Assembly: GCF_024732245.1 (NCBI RefSeq)
Contig: NZ_CP093845.1
Coordinates: 1,240,001-1,304,000 of the forward strand
Reading direction: 5' to 3'
DNA length: 64,000 nt
Source of the DNA: Dietzia sp. B32
GTDB lineage: Bacteria > Actinomycetota > Actinomycetes > Mycobacteriales > Mycobacteriaceae
A program made the translations under genes and the position numbers. Below the pieces are notes generated by a model. That model saw only the letters and a program-made list of their open reading frames with translations. It did not search any database and was not told where the DNA came from. Positions 23,247 to 33,198 of this stretch are shown here, piece after piece. Positions within the stretch are counted from its first letter, which is position 1. Each line of letters begins with the position of its first letter.

Positions 23247-24266
23247 CTACGCGAGGCGACGCAGTCGCGGTTCGAGGTCGGATGTGAAGAGGTCGAGGAA
23301 GCGCTTCTGGTCGTGTCCGGGGGCGTGAAAGACCAAGTGGTTCAGGCCCGCGTCGACGTACTTCTTGACCTGTTCGACGGCGTCGTCGGGGTCGGAGGCG
23401 ACGATCCACCGCTTGGCGACCTGCTCGATCGGCAGCTCGTCCGCGAGCCGCTCCATCTCCCGCGGCGAATCCACCGAATGCTTCTGCTCCGGGGTCAGGG
23501 ACAGCGGCGCCCAGAACCGGCAGTTCTCCAACGCCGCCTCAGGGTCGGGGTCGTAGGAGATCTTGATCTCGATCATCCGGTCGATCTGCGCCGAGTCCCG
23601 CTCATTGATCTGCGCTCCCTCCTCCACGGCCGGGAGCAACTTGTCGGTGTACAGCTCCATCCCCTTGCCGGAGGTGCAGATGAACCCGTCGCCCACCCGG
23701 CCGGCGTACTTGGCCACCACCGGACCGCCCGCGGCGACATAGACGGGCACACCACCCTCGGGAACGTCGTAGAGGAAGGCATCCTTGGTCGAGTAGAAGT
23801 CGCCCTCGAAGTTCGTCGTCTCACCCGTCCACAACTCGCGCATGAGACGAACCGACTCGCGCAGGCGCGCGAACCGCTCCTTGAACTCCGGCCACTCGCC
23901 CCGGTGGCCGGTCGCGATCTCGTTCAGCGCCTCGCCGGTGCCCACGCCCAGGAACACGCGGCCCGGGTAGAGGCACGCCATGGTGGCGAACGCCTGGGCG
24001 AGCACGGCCGGGTTGTAGCGGAACGTGGGCGTGAGCACCGAGGTGCCCAACTGCAGCCGCTCGGTGCGCTCCCCCACCGCCGTCATCCACGCCAACGAGA
24101 ACGGCGCATGACCACCATCGTGGCGCCACGGCTGGAAATGATCCGACACCGTCGCCGAATCCATCCCCGCCTGCTCCGCCATCACGGCGAACTCCACCAG
24201 ATCACGCGGACCGAACTGCTCGGCCGACGCCTTGTAACCGAGCTTCACAGGCGGGGTCTCGGGCAT
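23247..24266 (-). CDS. fgd1: F420-dependent glucose-6-phosphate dehydrogenase
   Basis: 339 residues, full length for [51 protein letters not shown] contains the conserved F420/substrate pocket (His in SDHFQPW, Trp following). [45 protein letters not shown] is the luciferase-like family core. The enzyme oxidises glucose-6-phosphate to 6-phosphogluconolactone while making F420H2, which supplies the F420-dependent reductases found here (24313, 61230). pgi, another glucose-6-phosphate enzyme, is 2 kb away. Presence of fgd1 implies that the organism makes F420. Confidence 0.95.
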   Translation of the reverse strand: MPETPPVKLGYKASAEQFGPRDLVEFAVMAEQAGMDSATVSDHFQPWRHDGGHAPFSLAWMTAVGERTERLQLGTSVLTPTFRYNPAVLAQAFATMACLYPGRVFLGVGTGEALNEIATGHRGEWPEFKERFARLRESVRLMRELWTGETTNFEGDFYSTKDAFLYDVPEGGVPVYVAAGGPVVAKYAGRVGDGFICTSGKGMELYTDKLLPAVEEGAQINERDSAQIDRMIEIKISYDPDPEAALENCRFWAPLSLTPEQKHSVDSPREMERLADELPIEQVAKRWIVASDPDDAVEQVKKYVDAGLNHLVFHAPGHDQKRFLDLFTSDLEPRLRRLA

Positions 24267-24312
24267 GCGGGGCTCCTTGGGGTCGTAGCGGTGTGGTTGA
24301 TGTGTGTCGAGG

Positions 24313-25197
24313 TCATGCGCTGATGTACTTCTCGCCGAACCGGGCGATCGACTCGCACTTGGCGTCCAGCGGGGCGTCGTATCCGTGGCCCTCGATCAAC
24401 CACGGGATGACGATGACATCGGTGACCCCCGCCTCCTCGAGTTGGGCGAAACCGCGGCTGCCGTATCGGTCGGTGCAGGCCACCTGAATCTCGAACGGCC
24501 GGCCGTCCCCGCGGTCGGCGAGGGAGCGGCCGTCGGCCTCGAGCAGGTCGCCGAGGCGGGTGATGGTGGCGGCGATCTCGTCGAATCCCATCATCGCCGA
24601 GGTCCACCCCTGGCCGATGCGGACGGCTCGGCGGAGGGCCGGGGCGGTGTGCCCGCCCACGTAGAACGGCACCTGGGCCACGGGCGGCGGGTCCAGGGTG
24701 AGGCGGTCGAAGTCGAAGTGCTCACCGTGGTATTCGAACCACCCGCCGTCACCGGCCAGCCGGATGATCTCGAGCATCTCGTCGACCCTCTTGCCGCGCC
24801 CGGGATACGGGACGCCGCACCACGCGAACTCGTTGGGATCCCAGCCGATCCCCACCCCCAGGTCGACGCGTCCCCCGGTCAGGTGCGAGACCGTGGACAA
24901 CTGCCGCGCCAGCAGCAGGGGCTGACGGGGGCCGAGTTTGAGGACCTGCGGGCAGAACCTGAGGGTCGAGGTGACCACACCCATCGCGGCGATCGCGGTC
25001 AGTGGCTCGACCCACGGGGTGTGTTCGTCCCACATCCGCGACCCGTCGGGCGTGTAGGGGTAGTCGGCGTCCTGCCGGTGGGGCAGGAACAGCGAGTCGG
25101 GGAGCGTGACGCGGGCGAAACCCGCGTCCTCGGCCGCGCGGGCCAGGCCGAGGAGTTGATCGATCGGGCTGAACGCGACCGGAACGGAGAACTGCAT
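24313..25197 (-). CDS. LLM class F420-dependent oxidoreductase
   Basis: 294 residues of the luciferase-like monooxygenase fold. [29 protein letters not shown], then [27 protein letters not shown] (the nucleotide-contact strand) and [22 protein letters not shown]. This grouping uses F420 rather than FMN in actinobacteria. It follows the SDR gene at 25236 by 38 bp and is probably in the same operon, under the double TetR-type operator at 26088-26132. Substrate unknown. Confidence 0.85.
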   Translation of the reverse strand: MQFSVPVAFSPIDQLLGLARAAEDAGFARVTLPDSLFLPHRQDADYPYTPDGSRMWDEHTPWVEPLTAIAAMGVVTSTLRFCPQVLKLGPRQPLLLARQLSTVSHLTGGRVDLGVGIGWDPNEFAWCGVPYPGRGKRVDEMLEIIRLAGDGGWFEYHGEHFDFDRLTLDPPPVAQVPFYVGGHTAPALRRAVRIGQGWTSAMMGFDEIAATITRLGDLLEADGRSLADRGDGRPFEIQVACTDRYGSRGFAQLEEAGVTDVIVIPWLIEGHGYDAPLDAKCESIARFGEKYISA

Positions 25198-25235
25198 GAT
25201 GTGGCCTCTTCTGTCGGAAACGATGGACGCGGTGG

Positions 25236-26036
25236 TCAGCCCCAGCGGGACTGACCGCCGTCGAGCGGGACGGTCACGCCGGTGAGATAGGACGCCTCCG
25301 ACGAACACAGCCACGCCACGGGCCGGCCGATGTCCGCCACGGGGTCGCCCACCCTCCCGGCCGGTATCCCGGCGATGAACTGTTCTGCCTCCTCCGGGTT
25401 GTGGCGCATCCACCAGTCCAGGCCGGGGCTGTGCGCGTGGGGGGCGACGTTGAGTGCGCGGATCCCGTCAGCGCCCCATTCGCAGGCGGCCGCCCGGGTG
25501 AGCGCCCGGATCGCCTCCTTCACCGCGGCGTAGACGCCGTAGTCCGCCGCGTCCCACCGCACCGCGGCCGAGGAGACGAGATTGATCACCACCCCGCCAC
25601 CCCGCGCGACCATGTACGGGCGGGCGAGCTTCATCAGGCTCAGCGACGCCCGGGGGCCGGCCTCGAATGCCGTGCGGAACGCGGCGTCCGTGCACTCGTC
25701 CAGCGGCATCGGTTCGGCGAGGTTCGCGTTGTTGACCAGGATGTCCACCGAGCCCAGCCACGACACCGCCGTCGCGATGATCGACTCCGCCGCCGTGTCG
25801 TCGGTGATGTCGACGGCCAGGGAGTCCGCCGTGCCGCCGGTGGCGCGGATCTCCTCGGCCACCGATTCGAGCTTGCGCAGTGTCCGGCCCACCAGCAGCA
25901 CCGCGGCCCCGGATTCGGCCAGGGCGAGGGCTATCCCCCGACCCACGCCCTGTCCGGCGCCGGTCACGACGGCCACCTTCCCGGACAGGCGGGCCGCGGC
26001 ACGGGCGGGGATCATCGTCGTGCTCGAGTTCGTCAT
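25236..26036 (-). CDS. SDR family oxidoreductase (paralogue of the gene at 45133)
   Basis: 266 residues. [31 protein letters not shown] binds the cofactor, [12 protein letters not shown] follows, and the YAAVK catalytic pair lies in [18 protein letters not shown]. The C-terminal half ([38 protein letters not shown]) is nearly identical to the SDR at 45133, marking a duplication. ATG 26036 is chosen over GTG 26048 because GGAGG lies five bases upstream. Two copies of the operator seen near the TetR gene at 47317 lie in its promoter, so both SDR loci appear co-regulated. Confidence 0.88.
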   Translation of the reverse strand: MTNSSTTMIPARAAARLSGKVAVVTGAGQGVGRGIALALAESGAAVLLVGRTLRKLESVAEEIRATGGTADSLAVDITDDTAAESIIATAVSWLGSVDILVNNANLAEPMPLDECTDAAFRTAFEAGPRASLSLMKLARPYMVARGGGVVINLVSSAAVRWDAADYGVYAAVKEAIRALTRAAACEWGADGIRALNVAPHAHSPGLDWWMRHNPEEAEQFIAGIPAGRVGDPVADIGRPVAWLCSSEASYLTGVTVPLDGGQSRWG

Positions 26037-26087
26037 CGAGGCCTCCACGTAGGTGCAGACGGACCGGAGTGTCGACCCGCCACCGCT

Positions 26088-26132
26088 ACTGTAGTCACTT
26101 GTGTACGGAAACTGTAGTCAACTGTGTACACC
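26088..26132. promoter_or_regulatory. Two tandem copies of the TetR(47317)-type operator
   Basis: Copy A (26088-26109) begins ACTGTAGTCACTTGTGTAC; copy B (26111-26132) begins ACTGTAGTCAACTGTGTACA. They are 23 bp apart. Both match the 22-bp element at 47289-47310 (ACTGTAGTCAATTGTGTACA..) with few changes. They lie between the divergent SDR (26036) and pgi (26183). Confidence 0.75.
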
Positions 26133-26182
26133 GCGGTATCGTCAGCTCCGCCCCCCTCCGCCACCAGACCGAAGGACTGCCC

Positions 26183-27889
26183 GTGAACAGCATCGACAGG
26201 GACATCAGCACCACCGATGAGTGGCGAGCGCTCGAGGCGCTGGCGGCCTCGACGGGCGAGACCACCCTGCGCAGGTTGTTCGACCGTGATCCCGACCGCG
26301 GGACACGACTGGGCGTGACGGCAGGCGATCTCTACGTCGACCTGTCCAAGAACCTGGTCACCGATGAGGTCGTCACCGCGCTCCTCGGCCTCGCGCGCGT
26401 CGCGGACCTGCCGGGCCGCCGCGCGGCCATGTTCCGCGGCGACCGCATCAACACCCCCGAAGACCGTGCCGTCCTCCACACGGCTCTCCGACGAGACGCC
26501 GATGACACGCTGACCCAGGATGGTCGCGACGTGATCGTCGACGTCCACGAGACTCTCCGGACGATGACCGCCTTCGCCGAGCGGGTCCGGAGCGGGGAAT
26601 GGACCGGGTACACCGGCAAGAGGATCACCACCGTGCTCAACATCGGGATCGGCGGATCGGATCTCGGACCCGCGATGGTCGACCGGGCCCTGCGCCCCCT
26701 GCAGACCGCCGGGATCACCGCCCACTACGTGTCGAACGTCGACCCCCGCGACCTCGACTCCACCCTGGCCGAAATCGACCCCGAGACCACCCTGGTGATC
26801 GTCGCCTCCAAGACGTTCACCACCCAGGAGACCCTCGCGAACGCCCACGCCGCCCGTCGATGGTTTCTCGATCGCCTCGGCGCGGAGGACGCCGTCGCCG
26901 CGCACTTCGTCGCGGTCTCGACCGCGTCCGACGAGGTGGCTGCGTTCGGCATCGCCGAGGAGGCGGTGTTCGGGTTCTGGGACTGGGTCGGTGGCCGCTT
27001 CTCGGTGGGGTCCGCGATCGGGCTCAGCTGCATGATCACCCTCGGGCCCGGGGTCTTCACCGAGTTCCTGGAGGGCATGAGCACGATCGACGAGCACTTC
27101 GCCACCGCGGCGGACGATCGCAACGCGCCACTGCTCATGGGGCTACTGGGCGTCTGGTACACGACCTTCCTGGGTGCCCAGACCAAGGCCGTCATCCCCT
27201 ACGCACACGATCTCGCCCGCTTTCCCGCGTACCTCCAGCAGCTGACCATGGAATCGTTGGGCAAATCGGCCCGCCTCGACGGTTCCCCGGTGGGCTACCC
27301 CACCGGGGAGATCTACTGGGGTGAACCCGGGACGAACGGTCAGCACGCGTTCTTCCAATTGCTGCACCAGGGCACCCACCTCGTCCCCGTCGACTTCATC
27401 GGGCTCGCCCGCCCCGCGGGCGGGATCATGGCGGCCGACGACCGCGCCTCCATGCACGACCTGCTCGTGAGCAACATGTTCGCCCAGTCCCGGGTGCTCG
27501 CGTTCGGCCGGACCGACGCCGAACTGCGGGCCGACGGCACCGACGCCACGCTCACCCCTCACCTGGTGATGCCCGGAAACCGTCCCTCGACCACGATCCT
27601 CGCGCCCGCCCTGACCCCCGGCGTGCTCGGACAACTCATCGCTCTGTACGAACACGTGGTCTTTGTCCAGGGGGTCATCTGGAACATCAACGCCTTCGAC
27701 CAGTGGGGGGTCGAACTGGGGAAGAAGCAGGCCCGCGACCTGTACCCGGCACTCGCCTACGACGAACCCGGAGGCGTCGACCCAGGCGGAGTCGACCCAA
27801 GCGGAGTCGACCTGGATTCCTCCACCGCGGCCCTCATCGCCCGCTACCGGACGGCTCACGCCCGTGACGGGTCGGCGACGCGTGGCTAA
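26183..27889 (+). CDS. pgi: Glucose-6-phosphate isomerase
   Basis: 568 residues, the long bacterial/eukaryotic type. [36 protein letters not shown] (phosphate binding) and [27 protein letters not shown] with its catalytic Glu and His are all present, as is the terminal [10 protein letters not shown]. It interconverts glucose-6-phosphate and fructose-6-phosphate. Start GTG 26183 follows GAAGGA. The C-terminus carries an extra [13 protein letters not shown] repeat (three pentapeptides) between the core and the last helix. Its end overlaps the convergent SRPBCC gene by three bases. Confidence 0.97.
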   Translation: MNSIDRDISTTDEWRALEALAASTGETTLRRLFDRDPDRGTRLGVTAGDLYVDLSKNLVTDEVVTALLGLARVADLPGRRAAMFRGDRINTPEDRAVLHTALRRDADDTLTQDGRDVIVDVHETLRTMTAFAERVRSGEWTGYTGKRITTVLNIGIGGSDLGPAMVDRALRPLQTAGITAHYVSNVDPRDLDSTLAEIDPETTLVIVASKTFTTQETLANAHAARRWFLDRLGAEDAVAAHFVAVSTASDEVAAFGIAEEAVFGFWDWVGGRFSVGSAIGLSCMITLGPGVFTEFLEGMSTIDEHFATAADDRNAPLLMGLLGVWYTTFLGAQTKAVIPYAHDLARFPAYLQQLTMESLGKSARLDGSPVGYPTGEIYWGEPGTNGQHAFFQLLHQGTHLVPVDFIGLARPAGGIMAADDRASMHDLLVSNMFAQSRVLAFGRTDAELRADGTDATLTPHLVMPGNRPSTTILAPALTPGVLGQLIALYEHVVFVQGVIWNINAFDQWGVELGKKQARDLYPALAYDEPGGVDPGGVDPSGVDLDSSTAALIARYRTAHARDGSATRG

Positions 27890-28362
27890 CCCGCGGCCTC
27901 GTACTTCGCCGCCAGGCGCGAAAGCGTCTCGGTGATCCCGGCGGCGTTCTGGTCCGCGACGCCGACCTTCTCGAAGAACTTCCCGATCTTCGAGGTCCGG
28001 TTGTCGAAGCTCTCGGTGACCTCGGTGCGCCCGTCCGCGGTCGGGGTGAACTCCCAGCGCCAGCGGTGGCCGGCGGGGTGCGCCCACTCGATGACCTTCT
28101 GGTCGGGCTTGTCGATGTACTCGGTGACCGTGCTGGTGATGCGGTACGGGACGCCGTACATGCTCATCGAGGTGGTGAACTTGGCGCCCTCGGACAGGGT
28201 CGACGGGCCCTTGATGTTGTCGCGGACCGTTCCCGACCCGTCGACGAGTCCGTGCTTCCGCGGGTCTGTGACGAGCGCGAACAGCTCCTCGGCGGGGGCG
28301 TTGACGGTGACGCTGCGGGCGACGACGCGGGGGCCGCGGTCGACGGTGGTGATGGCTGTCAT
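27886..28362 (-). CDS. SRPBCC family protein (polyketide cyclase/START-like)
   Basis: 158 residues. [37 protein letters not shown] opens the helix-grip fold, with [29 protein letters not shown] and a long C-terminal helix [16 protein letters not shown]. Such single-domain proteins bind hydrophobic ligands in a deep pocket; the ligand is unknown here. ATG 28362 is preceded by GGAAGGACC. It is convergent with pgi and shows no operon partner. Confidence 0.8.
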   Translation of the reverse strand: MTAITTVDRGPRVVARSVTVNAPAEELFALVTDPRKHGLVDGSGTVRDNIKGPSTLSEGAKFTTSMSMYGVPYRITSTVTEYIDKPDQKVIEWAHPAGHRWRWEFTPTADGRTEVTESFDNRTSKIGKFFEKVGVADQNAAGITETLSRLAAKYEAAG

Positions 28363-28469
28363 GGCAGATCGGTCCTTCCGGAGGTCTCGGGATCGGATCA
28401 CATCACGATAGGGCCGCGGCCGGTACCGCAGTGGTCTGTAATCGGTGGTGAGTGGTTGGTGGCCGGCGG

Positions 28470-28664
28470 TCAGTGCGAGGTTCGTCGCGCCACGTCACGC
28501 CACAGTTCGGCGACGCTCCCCACGACCACACCGATGCCGGCGCCCATCACGATCCAGGTGGCCAGGTTCGGGGCGCCGGCGATCACGGCCCCGAGGACGG
28601 TGCCCACCCCGGCTCCGTAGACGAGCCCCAGCCCGACGAGCGGTCCCGCCGCGTATGCCCTCAT
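28470..28664 (-). CDS. Small glycine-rich membrane protein
   Basis: 64 residues with two hydrophobic segments (GPLVGLGLVYGAGVGTVLGAVIAG and LATWIVMGAGIGVVVGSVAELW) full of small-xxx-small packing motifs, then a basic tail. Looks like a two-helix hairpin membrane protein. No family recognised; the start ATG 28664 lacks a strong ribosome site. Confidence 0.5.
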   Translation of the reverse strand: MRAYAAGPLVGLGLVYGAGVGTVLGAVIAGAPNLATWIVMGAGIGVVVGSVAELWRDVARRTSH

Positions 28665-28817
28665 GGGTGCACGCTACGACCACCCCTGAGCGGGATCAAC
28701 GGATCAGTGCAGACCCACCTGGCGGACATGGCCCGCGGCGTCGTGGCCTGGGGCATCATCACCGCTACGTCACCCCGCAGCCCACCAACGGGCCGGGCTC
28801 CCGCGAAAGGACCCACC

Positions 28818-29117
28818 TTGATCACCCTCACCGTCCTGTACCCCACGCCCGAGGACGTCGAGAAGTTCGACGAGTACTACATCGGGACGCACATCCCCCT
28901 CGCCCACAAGGTGCCCGGCCTCGAGGATGCCAAGGTCACCCGCTTCCTGCCCGGCCCGGACGGATCCGCACCCGAATTCCACCTCATGGCCCAGCTGTAC
29001 TTCGCGGACGCCGAGGCGATGGGTGCTGCGATGTCCACCGAGGAGGGCCGGGCCCTGGTGGCGGACGGCGCCAACCTCGACGTCACCCCGTCCATGCTCG
29101 TCGGCAGCACCGAGTAG
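28818..29117 (+). CDS. EthD family protein
   Basis: 99 residues starting at a TTG with GAAAGGA seven bases upstream. VLYPTPEDVEKFDEYYIGTHIPLAHKVPGLEDAKVTRFLPGPDG is the EthD dimeric ferredoxin-like fold, with the usual YYxxxHxPL motif. EthD is needed for ether-degrading P450 systems in Rhodococcus, but most homologues have no known reaction. It converges on the EthR-like TetR gene. A role in the neighbouring monooxygenase pathway is a guess from position. Confidence 0.8.
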   Translation: MITLTVLYPTPEDVEKFDEYYIGTHIPLAHKVPGLEDAKVTRFLPGPDGSAPEFHLMAQLYFADAEAMGAAMSTEEGRALVADGANLDVTPSMLVGSTE

Positions 29118-29139
29118 TCGGCAGCACCGGGAAACAGCC

Positions 29140-29799
29140 TCACCGGACGTCCGCCACTCCCCACGACCCGAGCCAGATCGCCTTGACGGACGCAAGCATC
29201 CGGGCCGACTCGGCCTCGGCGGGCTTGAGCGAGCGGTCCTTGTAGAACGCCATGACGATCATGTCCGTCAGCCTCTCCACGATCGCCCCGTGGTCATCGG
29301 ACAATGGGGAGATCAGACCGGCCTCCGCGTCCCGCCCCATCTGCTCCGAGAGGTGACGATTCAACCCGGTCACCAGTTCGGTCCAGCGGGCCCTCACCTT
29401 GTCGTCGTATCCCGTCGCCTGGACACCCGCCACCATCACCTGGTCGTGTTCCACCCACGCGGCGTAGGACTGGCCGAACAACCTATCGAAGTAGTCGGAA
29501 TGCGGTTCCCCGGCCCGGCGGTGGTAGCTCCCGATGGTCTGCACCCAGGCATCCCACGCCCGGCCGACCAACTCACCCAGAACGTCGTCCTTGGACTCGA
29601 AGTAGAAGTAGAAGTTCGGCCGCTTGATCCCGGCGGCCTCGGTGATGTCCTTGACCGAGATGTCCAGCGCCGGCATCTCGCCGAGCAGCTTCTCGAAGCC
29701 GTCGAGGATCCCCTGCCGCTGCACCTCACCCTTCGGGATACGCCGGCGACGGCCGTCGATCGCGTCGGAGGCCGGTGTCGGTGACGGGCCGGAAACCAT
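29140..29799 (-). CDS. EthR-like TetR family repressor
   Basis: 219 residues. The HTH region ALDISVKDITEAAGIKRPNFYFYFESKDDVLGELV is strikingly like mycobacterial EthR (ISV.D...GAGISRPTFYFYF.SK..VL). EthR represses the Baeyer-Villiger monooxygenase EthA, and here the gene lies 157 bp after a Baeyer-Villiger monooxygenase on the same strand, so a similar pairing is likely. ATG 29799 is the start that gives the usual basic leader (GRRRRIPKGE). The probable operator is the palindrome at 31857-31877. Confidence 0.85.
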   Translation of the reverse strand: MVSGPSPTPASDAIDGRRRRIPKGEVQRQGILDGFEKLLGEMPALDISVKDITEAAGIKRPNFYFYFESKDDVLGELVGRAWDAWVQTIGSYHRRAGEPHSDYFDRLFGQSYAAWVEHDQVMVAGVQATGYDDKVRARWTELVTGLNRHLSEQMGRDAEAGLISPLSDDHGAIVERLTDMIVMAFYKDRSLKPAEAESARMLASVKAIWLGSWGVADVR

Positions 29800-29956
29800 G
29801 GTCGCCAATCCTAGGGTCGTGGGACGCGCGGCTCGACAGGCGTGCGGGCCGGCGACGACATCCGGAAGAGACATCCGGCGGAGACGCCCGGCGAGGTGCG
29901 GGTGGCCGCCGTCCGACCCCGGGGTCGGAGGGCGGCCACGCGGTAGAGGTCCTCGG

Positions 29957-31795
29957 TCAGGCCACGGGGACCGAAGTGCGGGACGACTCGAACACCAGGC
30001 CCTCGAAGCGGCCCGAGTTCCACCAGTCCTCGATCATGTTCCAGAAGTCGATCTCGGACGAGTTGTACACGTCGCGGAACACGGCTTTGGACACCTCGCC
30101 CTGGCCGTTGTAATACCCCGGGGTGCACGCACCCCAGTAGGCCTCACGCGGCTCGTTCGACCGGCGCACCTCCGCGACCCAGTCGGCCTCGGCCTCCGCG
30201 GTGGGCTCGAAGGTGCCGAGGTCGTTGTCCAGCAGGTGCTTGACCAGTCGCGCGGCGTGCCGCGCCTTGCGGTCGAGCATGTAGACGAAGTTGACGTAGT
30301 AGGCGGTCTGCGACATCCCCAACTCGACGAAGTTCGGGAAGCCGTGGGTGAAGAACCCGTGGTAGGTCCGGGCGCCCTCGGAGAAGTGGTCCTGCATCGA
30401 GTGGCCGCCGCGCCCGATCACGTCGTAGCCGTAGATGCCGGCCGGGCCGGACCCGGTCTCGAAGCCGGTGGCGAAGATGATGCAGTCGACCTCGTAGTGC
30501 GTGCCCGCCACGACGATTCCCGTGGCGGTGATCCCGTCGATCCCGGTCGGCGACGCGGCCAGGGTGACGTTGGGCCGGTTGAAGGTCTGCAGGTACTCGT
30601 CGTTGAAGCACGGCCGCTTGCACATGTACCCGAACCACGGCTTGAGCTTGTCGGCGGTCGCGGGATCCGTGACGATCGAGTCGACCCGCTGGTGGGCACC
30701 CATGAGCAGCTTCATGTCCGCGAGCTCGGCTACCAGCGCCTGGTCCGCCTCCGGGAGCTCACCGACGGGACTGTCGACCAGGGGCTGGCCGGTCAACTGC
30801 GGGAACAGGTGGGTCCAGCCGTCGTCGACCAGGTTCCCGTCCACCTCGTGCCCGGAGATGATCCCGTTGAAGTTGTCGTGCCGCTCGTACTGCCAACCGG
30901 GCCGGAGCGACTCGGCCCACTGCGGGTCGGTCTTGCGGTTGTTGCGCGGTTGCACGACGCTCGGCGTGCGCTGCACCACCACCAACTCCTTGGCGTCCTG
31001 CCCGAGGTAGGGCACCACCTGCACGCCGGTGGCGCCGGTGCCCACCACGGCGACGCGCTTGTCCCGCAGGTTCTCGAGGTTCCCGGATGCCGACCCGCCG
31101 GTGTAGTCGTAGTCCCAGCGGCTCGTGTGGAAGATCGTGCCCTCGAAGTCGCCGATGCCGGGCACCTTGGGCAGCTGCGGCTTGGTCAGCGCGCCGTTGG
31201 AGCGCATGAGGACGCGGGTGCGGAACCGGTCGCCGCGGTCGGTGGTGACCTCCCAGCGCCGGGACTGCTCGTCCCACTGCGCGTGGGTGGCGCGGGTCTG
31301 GAAGTAGGTCTTGCCGTAGAGGTCGTAGTGTCGACCGATGCGCTGGGCGTGCTCGAAGATCTCGGAGCCGTCGGCGTAGCGCTGGCTGGGGATGTACCCG
31401 GTTTCCTCGAGCAGCGGCATGTAGATGTGCGATTCGATGTCGCACTGCACGCCCGGGTAGCGGTTCCAGTACCAGGTGCCGCCGAAGTCGCCGCCGTACT
31501 CGACGATCCGGAAGTTCTCGACGCCGTTCTGCGTGAGGTAGGCACCGGCGGTCAGCCCCCCGAACCCGCCACCCAGGACGAGGGTGTCGAGCTCCTCGGT
31601 GACCGGCTCGCGGGTGATCGGGTCGGAGAACGGGTCACTGTCGTCCACCTCGAGGACATCCTCGAGGCCCTGGAACTGAGCCAGTTGATCCTTGCGCAGT
31701 CGGGCCTGCTTGTCCGCCTCGAAGCGCTGGCGGAGGTGGTCGGGGTCGAAATCGATGTCGAGGGGGATCTGGGACTCGGGGAGGGTGAAAGCCAT
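29957..31795 (-). CDS. Type I Baeyer-Villiger monooxygenase
   Basis: 612 residues. Two Rossmann motifs are visible: LVLGGGFGGLTAGAYL for FAD and VAVVGTGATGVQVVPYL for NADPH. Between them is the family fingerprint FEGTIFHTSRWDYDY (FxGxxxHxxxW). The ~65-residue N-terminal extension and length resemble the cyclopentadecanone/steroid monooxygenase subgroup rather than the shorter EthA. The enzyme inserts oxygen next to a ketone to give an ester or lactone. ATG 31795 has AAAGGA upstream. It shares a promoter region, with a perfect palindrome, with aspartate dehydrogenase. Confidence 0.92.
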   Translation of the reverse strand: MAFTLPESQIPLDIDFDPDHLRQRFEADKQARLRKDQLAQFQGLEDVLEVDDSDPFSDPITREPVTEELDTLVLGGGFGGLTAGAYLTQNGVENFRIVEYGGDFGGTWYWNRYPGVQCDIESHIYMPLLEETGYIPSQRYADGSEIFEHAQRIGRHYDLYGKTYFQTRATHAQWDEQSRRWEVTTDRGDRFRTRVLMRSNGALTKPQLPKVPGIGDFEGTIFHTSRWDYDYTGGSASGNLENLRDKRVAVVGTGATGVQVVPYLGQDAKELVVVQRTPSVVQPRNNRKTDPQWAESLRPGWQYERHDNFNGIISGHEVDGNLVDDGWTHLFPQLTGQPLVDSPVGELPEADQALVAELADMKLLMGAHQRVDSIVTDPATADKLKPWFGYMCKRPCFNDEYLQTFNRPNVTLAASPTGIDGITATGIVVAGTHYEVDCIIFATGFETGSGPAGIYGYDVIGRGGHSMQDHFSEGARTYHGFFTHGFPNFVELGMSQTAYYVNFVYMLDRKARHAARLVKHLLDNDLGTFEPTAEAEADWVAEVRRSNEPREAYWGACTPGYYNGQGEVSKAVFRDVYNSSEIDFWNMIEDWWNSGRFEGLVFESSRTSVPVA

Positions 31796-31856
31796 GCTGG
31801 TGTCCTTTGGCGAAGGTGCATCCACCGGGAGGGGTCGGTGAACGGTGTGTCGAACA

Positions 31857-31877
31857 AACTTGACGCTACGTCAAGTT
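31857..31877. promoter_or_regulatory. Perfect 9-3-9 palindromic operator upstream of the Baeyer-Villiger monooxygenase
   Basis: AACTTGACG-CTA-CGTCAAGTT, 62 bp upstream of the monooxygenase start and 131 bp before aspartate dehydrogenase on the other strand. Perfect symmetry and position suggest a TetR-class repressor, most likely the EthR-like protein at 29140. Confidence 0.7.
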
Positions 31878-32007
31878 GTGACGAGCATTACATACCGTGT
31901 GTGATGTGCGCAACAGTGAGCGCGTGGGGTGGCGAGGACCAGCTCCGATGGAGGACGTGGCCGGCTGGCCGGTCGTGGCTGTTCAACGTGGGTACGGTGG
32001 CGTCATC

Positions 32008-32880
32008 ATGACCCCTCCGATCTCCCCCTCCTCCGAGCCGGCGTCGGGCCTGCCCCGCGACCCCTCGACCGGGCCCGCTGACCGACCCGCGCCCAGCCGA
32101 CCGCGGGTGGTGTCGGTGATCGGCGCCGGAGCGATCGGAGCCGCGGTCATCGAGGCGCTCGAGCGGGGCGACGTCCCCGGCGCCCTGCTCGGCGATGTGC
32201 TCCGTTCGCGTAGCTCGGACGAGGAGATCACCAGCGCGATCGAGACGGCCGACGTCGTGGTCGAGGCCAGCAGCGTCGAGGCTGCCGAGAAGTTCATCCC
32301 GCGCGTGACGGCCGGCGGAAAGGACATCGTCGTGTGCTCCTGCGGGGTGTTCGCCCGTCACGAGGACCCGCGCGACCTCCTCGCGCCCGGGTCCGGCGCC
32401 GGGCGCGTGCTGGTGCCCGCCGGAGCGATCGGCGGGCTCGACATCCTCTCCGCTGCGGCACGCGCGGGCGCCGACGACGCCCACCTGCGGCACTACACCA
32501 TCAAGAGCCCGGCCGCCCTGAACGTCGACGAGCAGCTCGCGGAGAGCCGGGAGGTGTTCCGCGGCTCGGCCCGCAAGGCGGCGCTGGAGTTCCCGCTCAC
32601 GTCCAACGCGTCGGTCGCGCTCGCGTTGGCCACGCTGGGGCTGGATCGGACCGAGGTGATCGTGGTCGCCGATCCCCAGGTGCGGCGCACCCGCCACGTC
32701 GTGGAGTGGGAATCACCGATGGGGAGCTACGAGCTGCAGTTCGAGAACTCCGTGGACCCCGACTCCGGCGGCCGCACCTCGGCGATCACCGCCTGGTCGG
32801 TCGCGGAGGTCCTCGCCTCGCTCGGCGCGGGCGCGGGGCCGGGCGTGGTGGTGCTCGGCCAGGACCCGGGTCGCGGGTAG
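32008..32880 (+). CDS. L-aspartate dehydrogenase family protein
   Basis: 290 residues. VSVIGAGAIGAAVIEAL is the NAD(P) motif. VPAGAIGGLDILSAA is the signature of aspartate dehydrogenases, and VADPQVRRTRHVVEWESPMGSYELQFENSVDPDSGGRTSAITAWSV aligns with the C-terminal domain of the Thermotoga enzyme, including its conserved His. It would interconvert aspartate and oxaloacetate/iminoaspartate, the latter feeding NAD synthesis, though no nadA/C is present. A ~35-residue Pro/Ser-rich leader precedes the core; ATG 32008 is the first start after the promoter. Divergent from the Baeyer-Villiger monooxygenase. Confidence 0.85.
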   Translation: MTPPISPSSEPASGLPRDPSTGPADRPAPSRPRVVSVIGAGAIGAAVIEALERGDVPGALLGDVLRSRSSDEEITSAIETADVVVEASSVEAAEKFIPRVTAGGKDIVVCSCGVFARHEDPRDLLAPGSGAGRVLVPAGAIGGLDILSAAARAGADDAHLRHYTIKSPAALNVDEQLAESREVFRGSARKAALEFPLTSNASVALALATLGLDRTEVIVVADPQVRRTRHVVEWESPMGSYELQFENSVDPDSGGRTSAITAWSVAEVLASLGAGAGPGVVVLGQDPGRG

Positions 32881-33198
32881 CGGGTAGCCGGCAGTCGCCA
32901 GCGGGCAGCGGGCAGCGGGGCCGGACGAGCGGGCCGCCAGCATAACCGGGCCGGGGTGCGCTGGCTCTGCGGCTTACGCGCCCTCTCTGGTCCGTTTTCC
33001 CAGCGCACCCCCCCCTCTGAGGCGTACGTTTCGGCAGCGTAAGTCAGTGGGACAGCGCATCCGGCGGAGGGTGTGCTGCCGGTATGTACGCACAGGCCCC
33101 GAATCGATGCTTCCCGTCGACCGGCAGGAGGCCGACCGGTGGAAGCTCGACCGCCGAGCCTCTAGCGTGTGGGTCCCAGTCGATCGAGAGGTGCGAAG
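32881..33198. other. Intergenic region with large imperfect hairpins
   Basis: No gene recognised. GGGGTGCGCTGG (32953-32964) is complementary to 33000-33011, and CTTACGC near 32973 to GCGTAAG near 33037, so a long folded RNA could form; the first hairpin may terminate the aspartate dehydrogenase transcript. Further left are repeated GCAG/CGGG words. The last 60 bases carry the promoter and GAGAGG ribosome site of the next gene. Confidence 0.45.

Noticed and set aside
29957-31795. Naming the monooxygenase ethA
   Set aside because: It is ~120 residues longer than EthA with an N-terminal extension typical of another Baeyer-Villiger subgroup; only the repressor looks EthR-like.
29624-32011. A ~795-codon plus-strand open frame opposite the TetR and Baeyer-Villiger monooxygenase genes
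   Set aside because: Its translation is low-complexity (Val/Gly/Arg/His rich) and it is the mirror of high-GC codon bias in genuine genes on the other strand.
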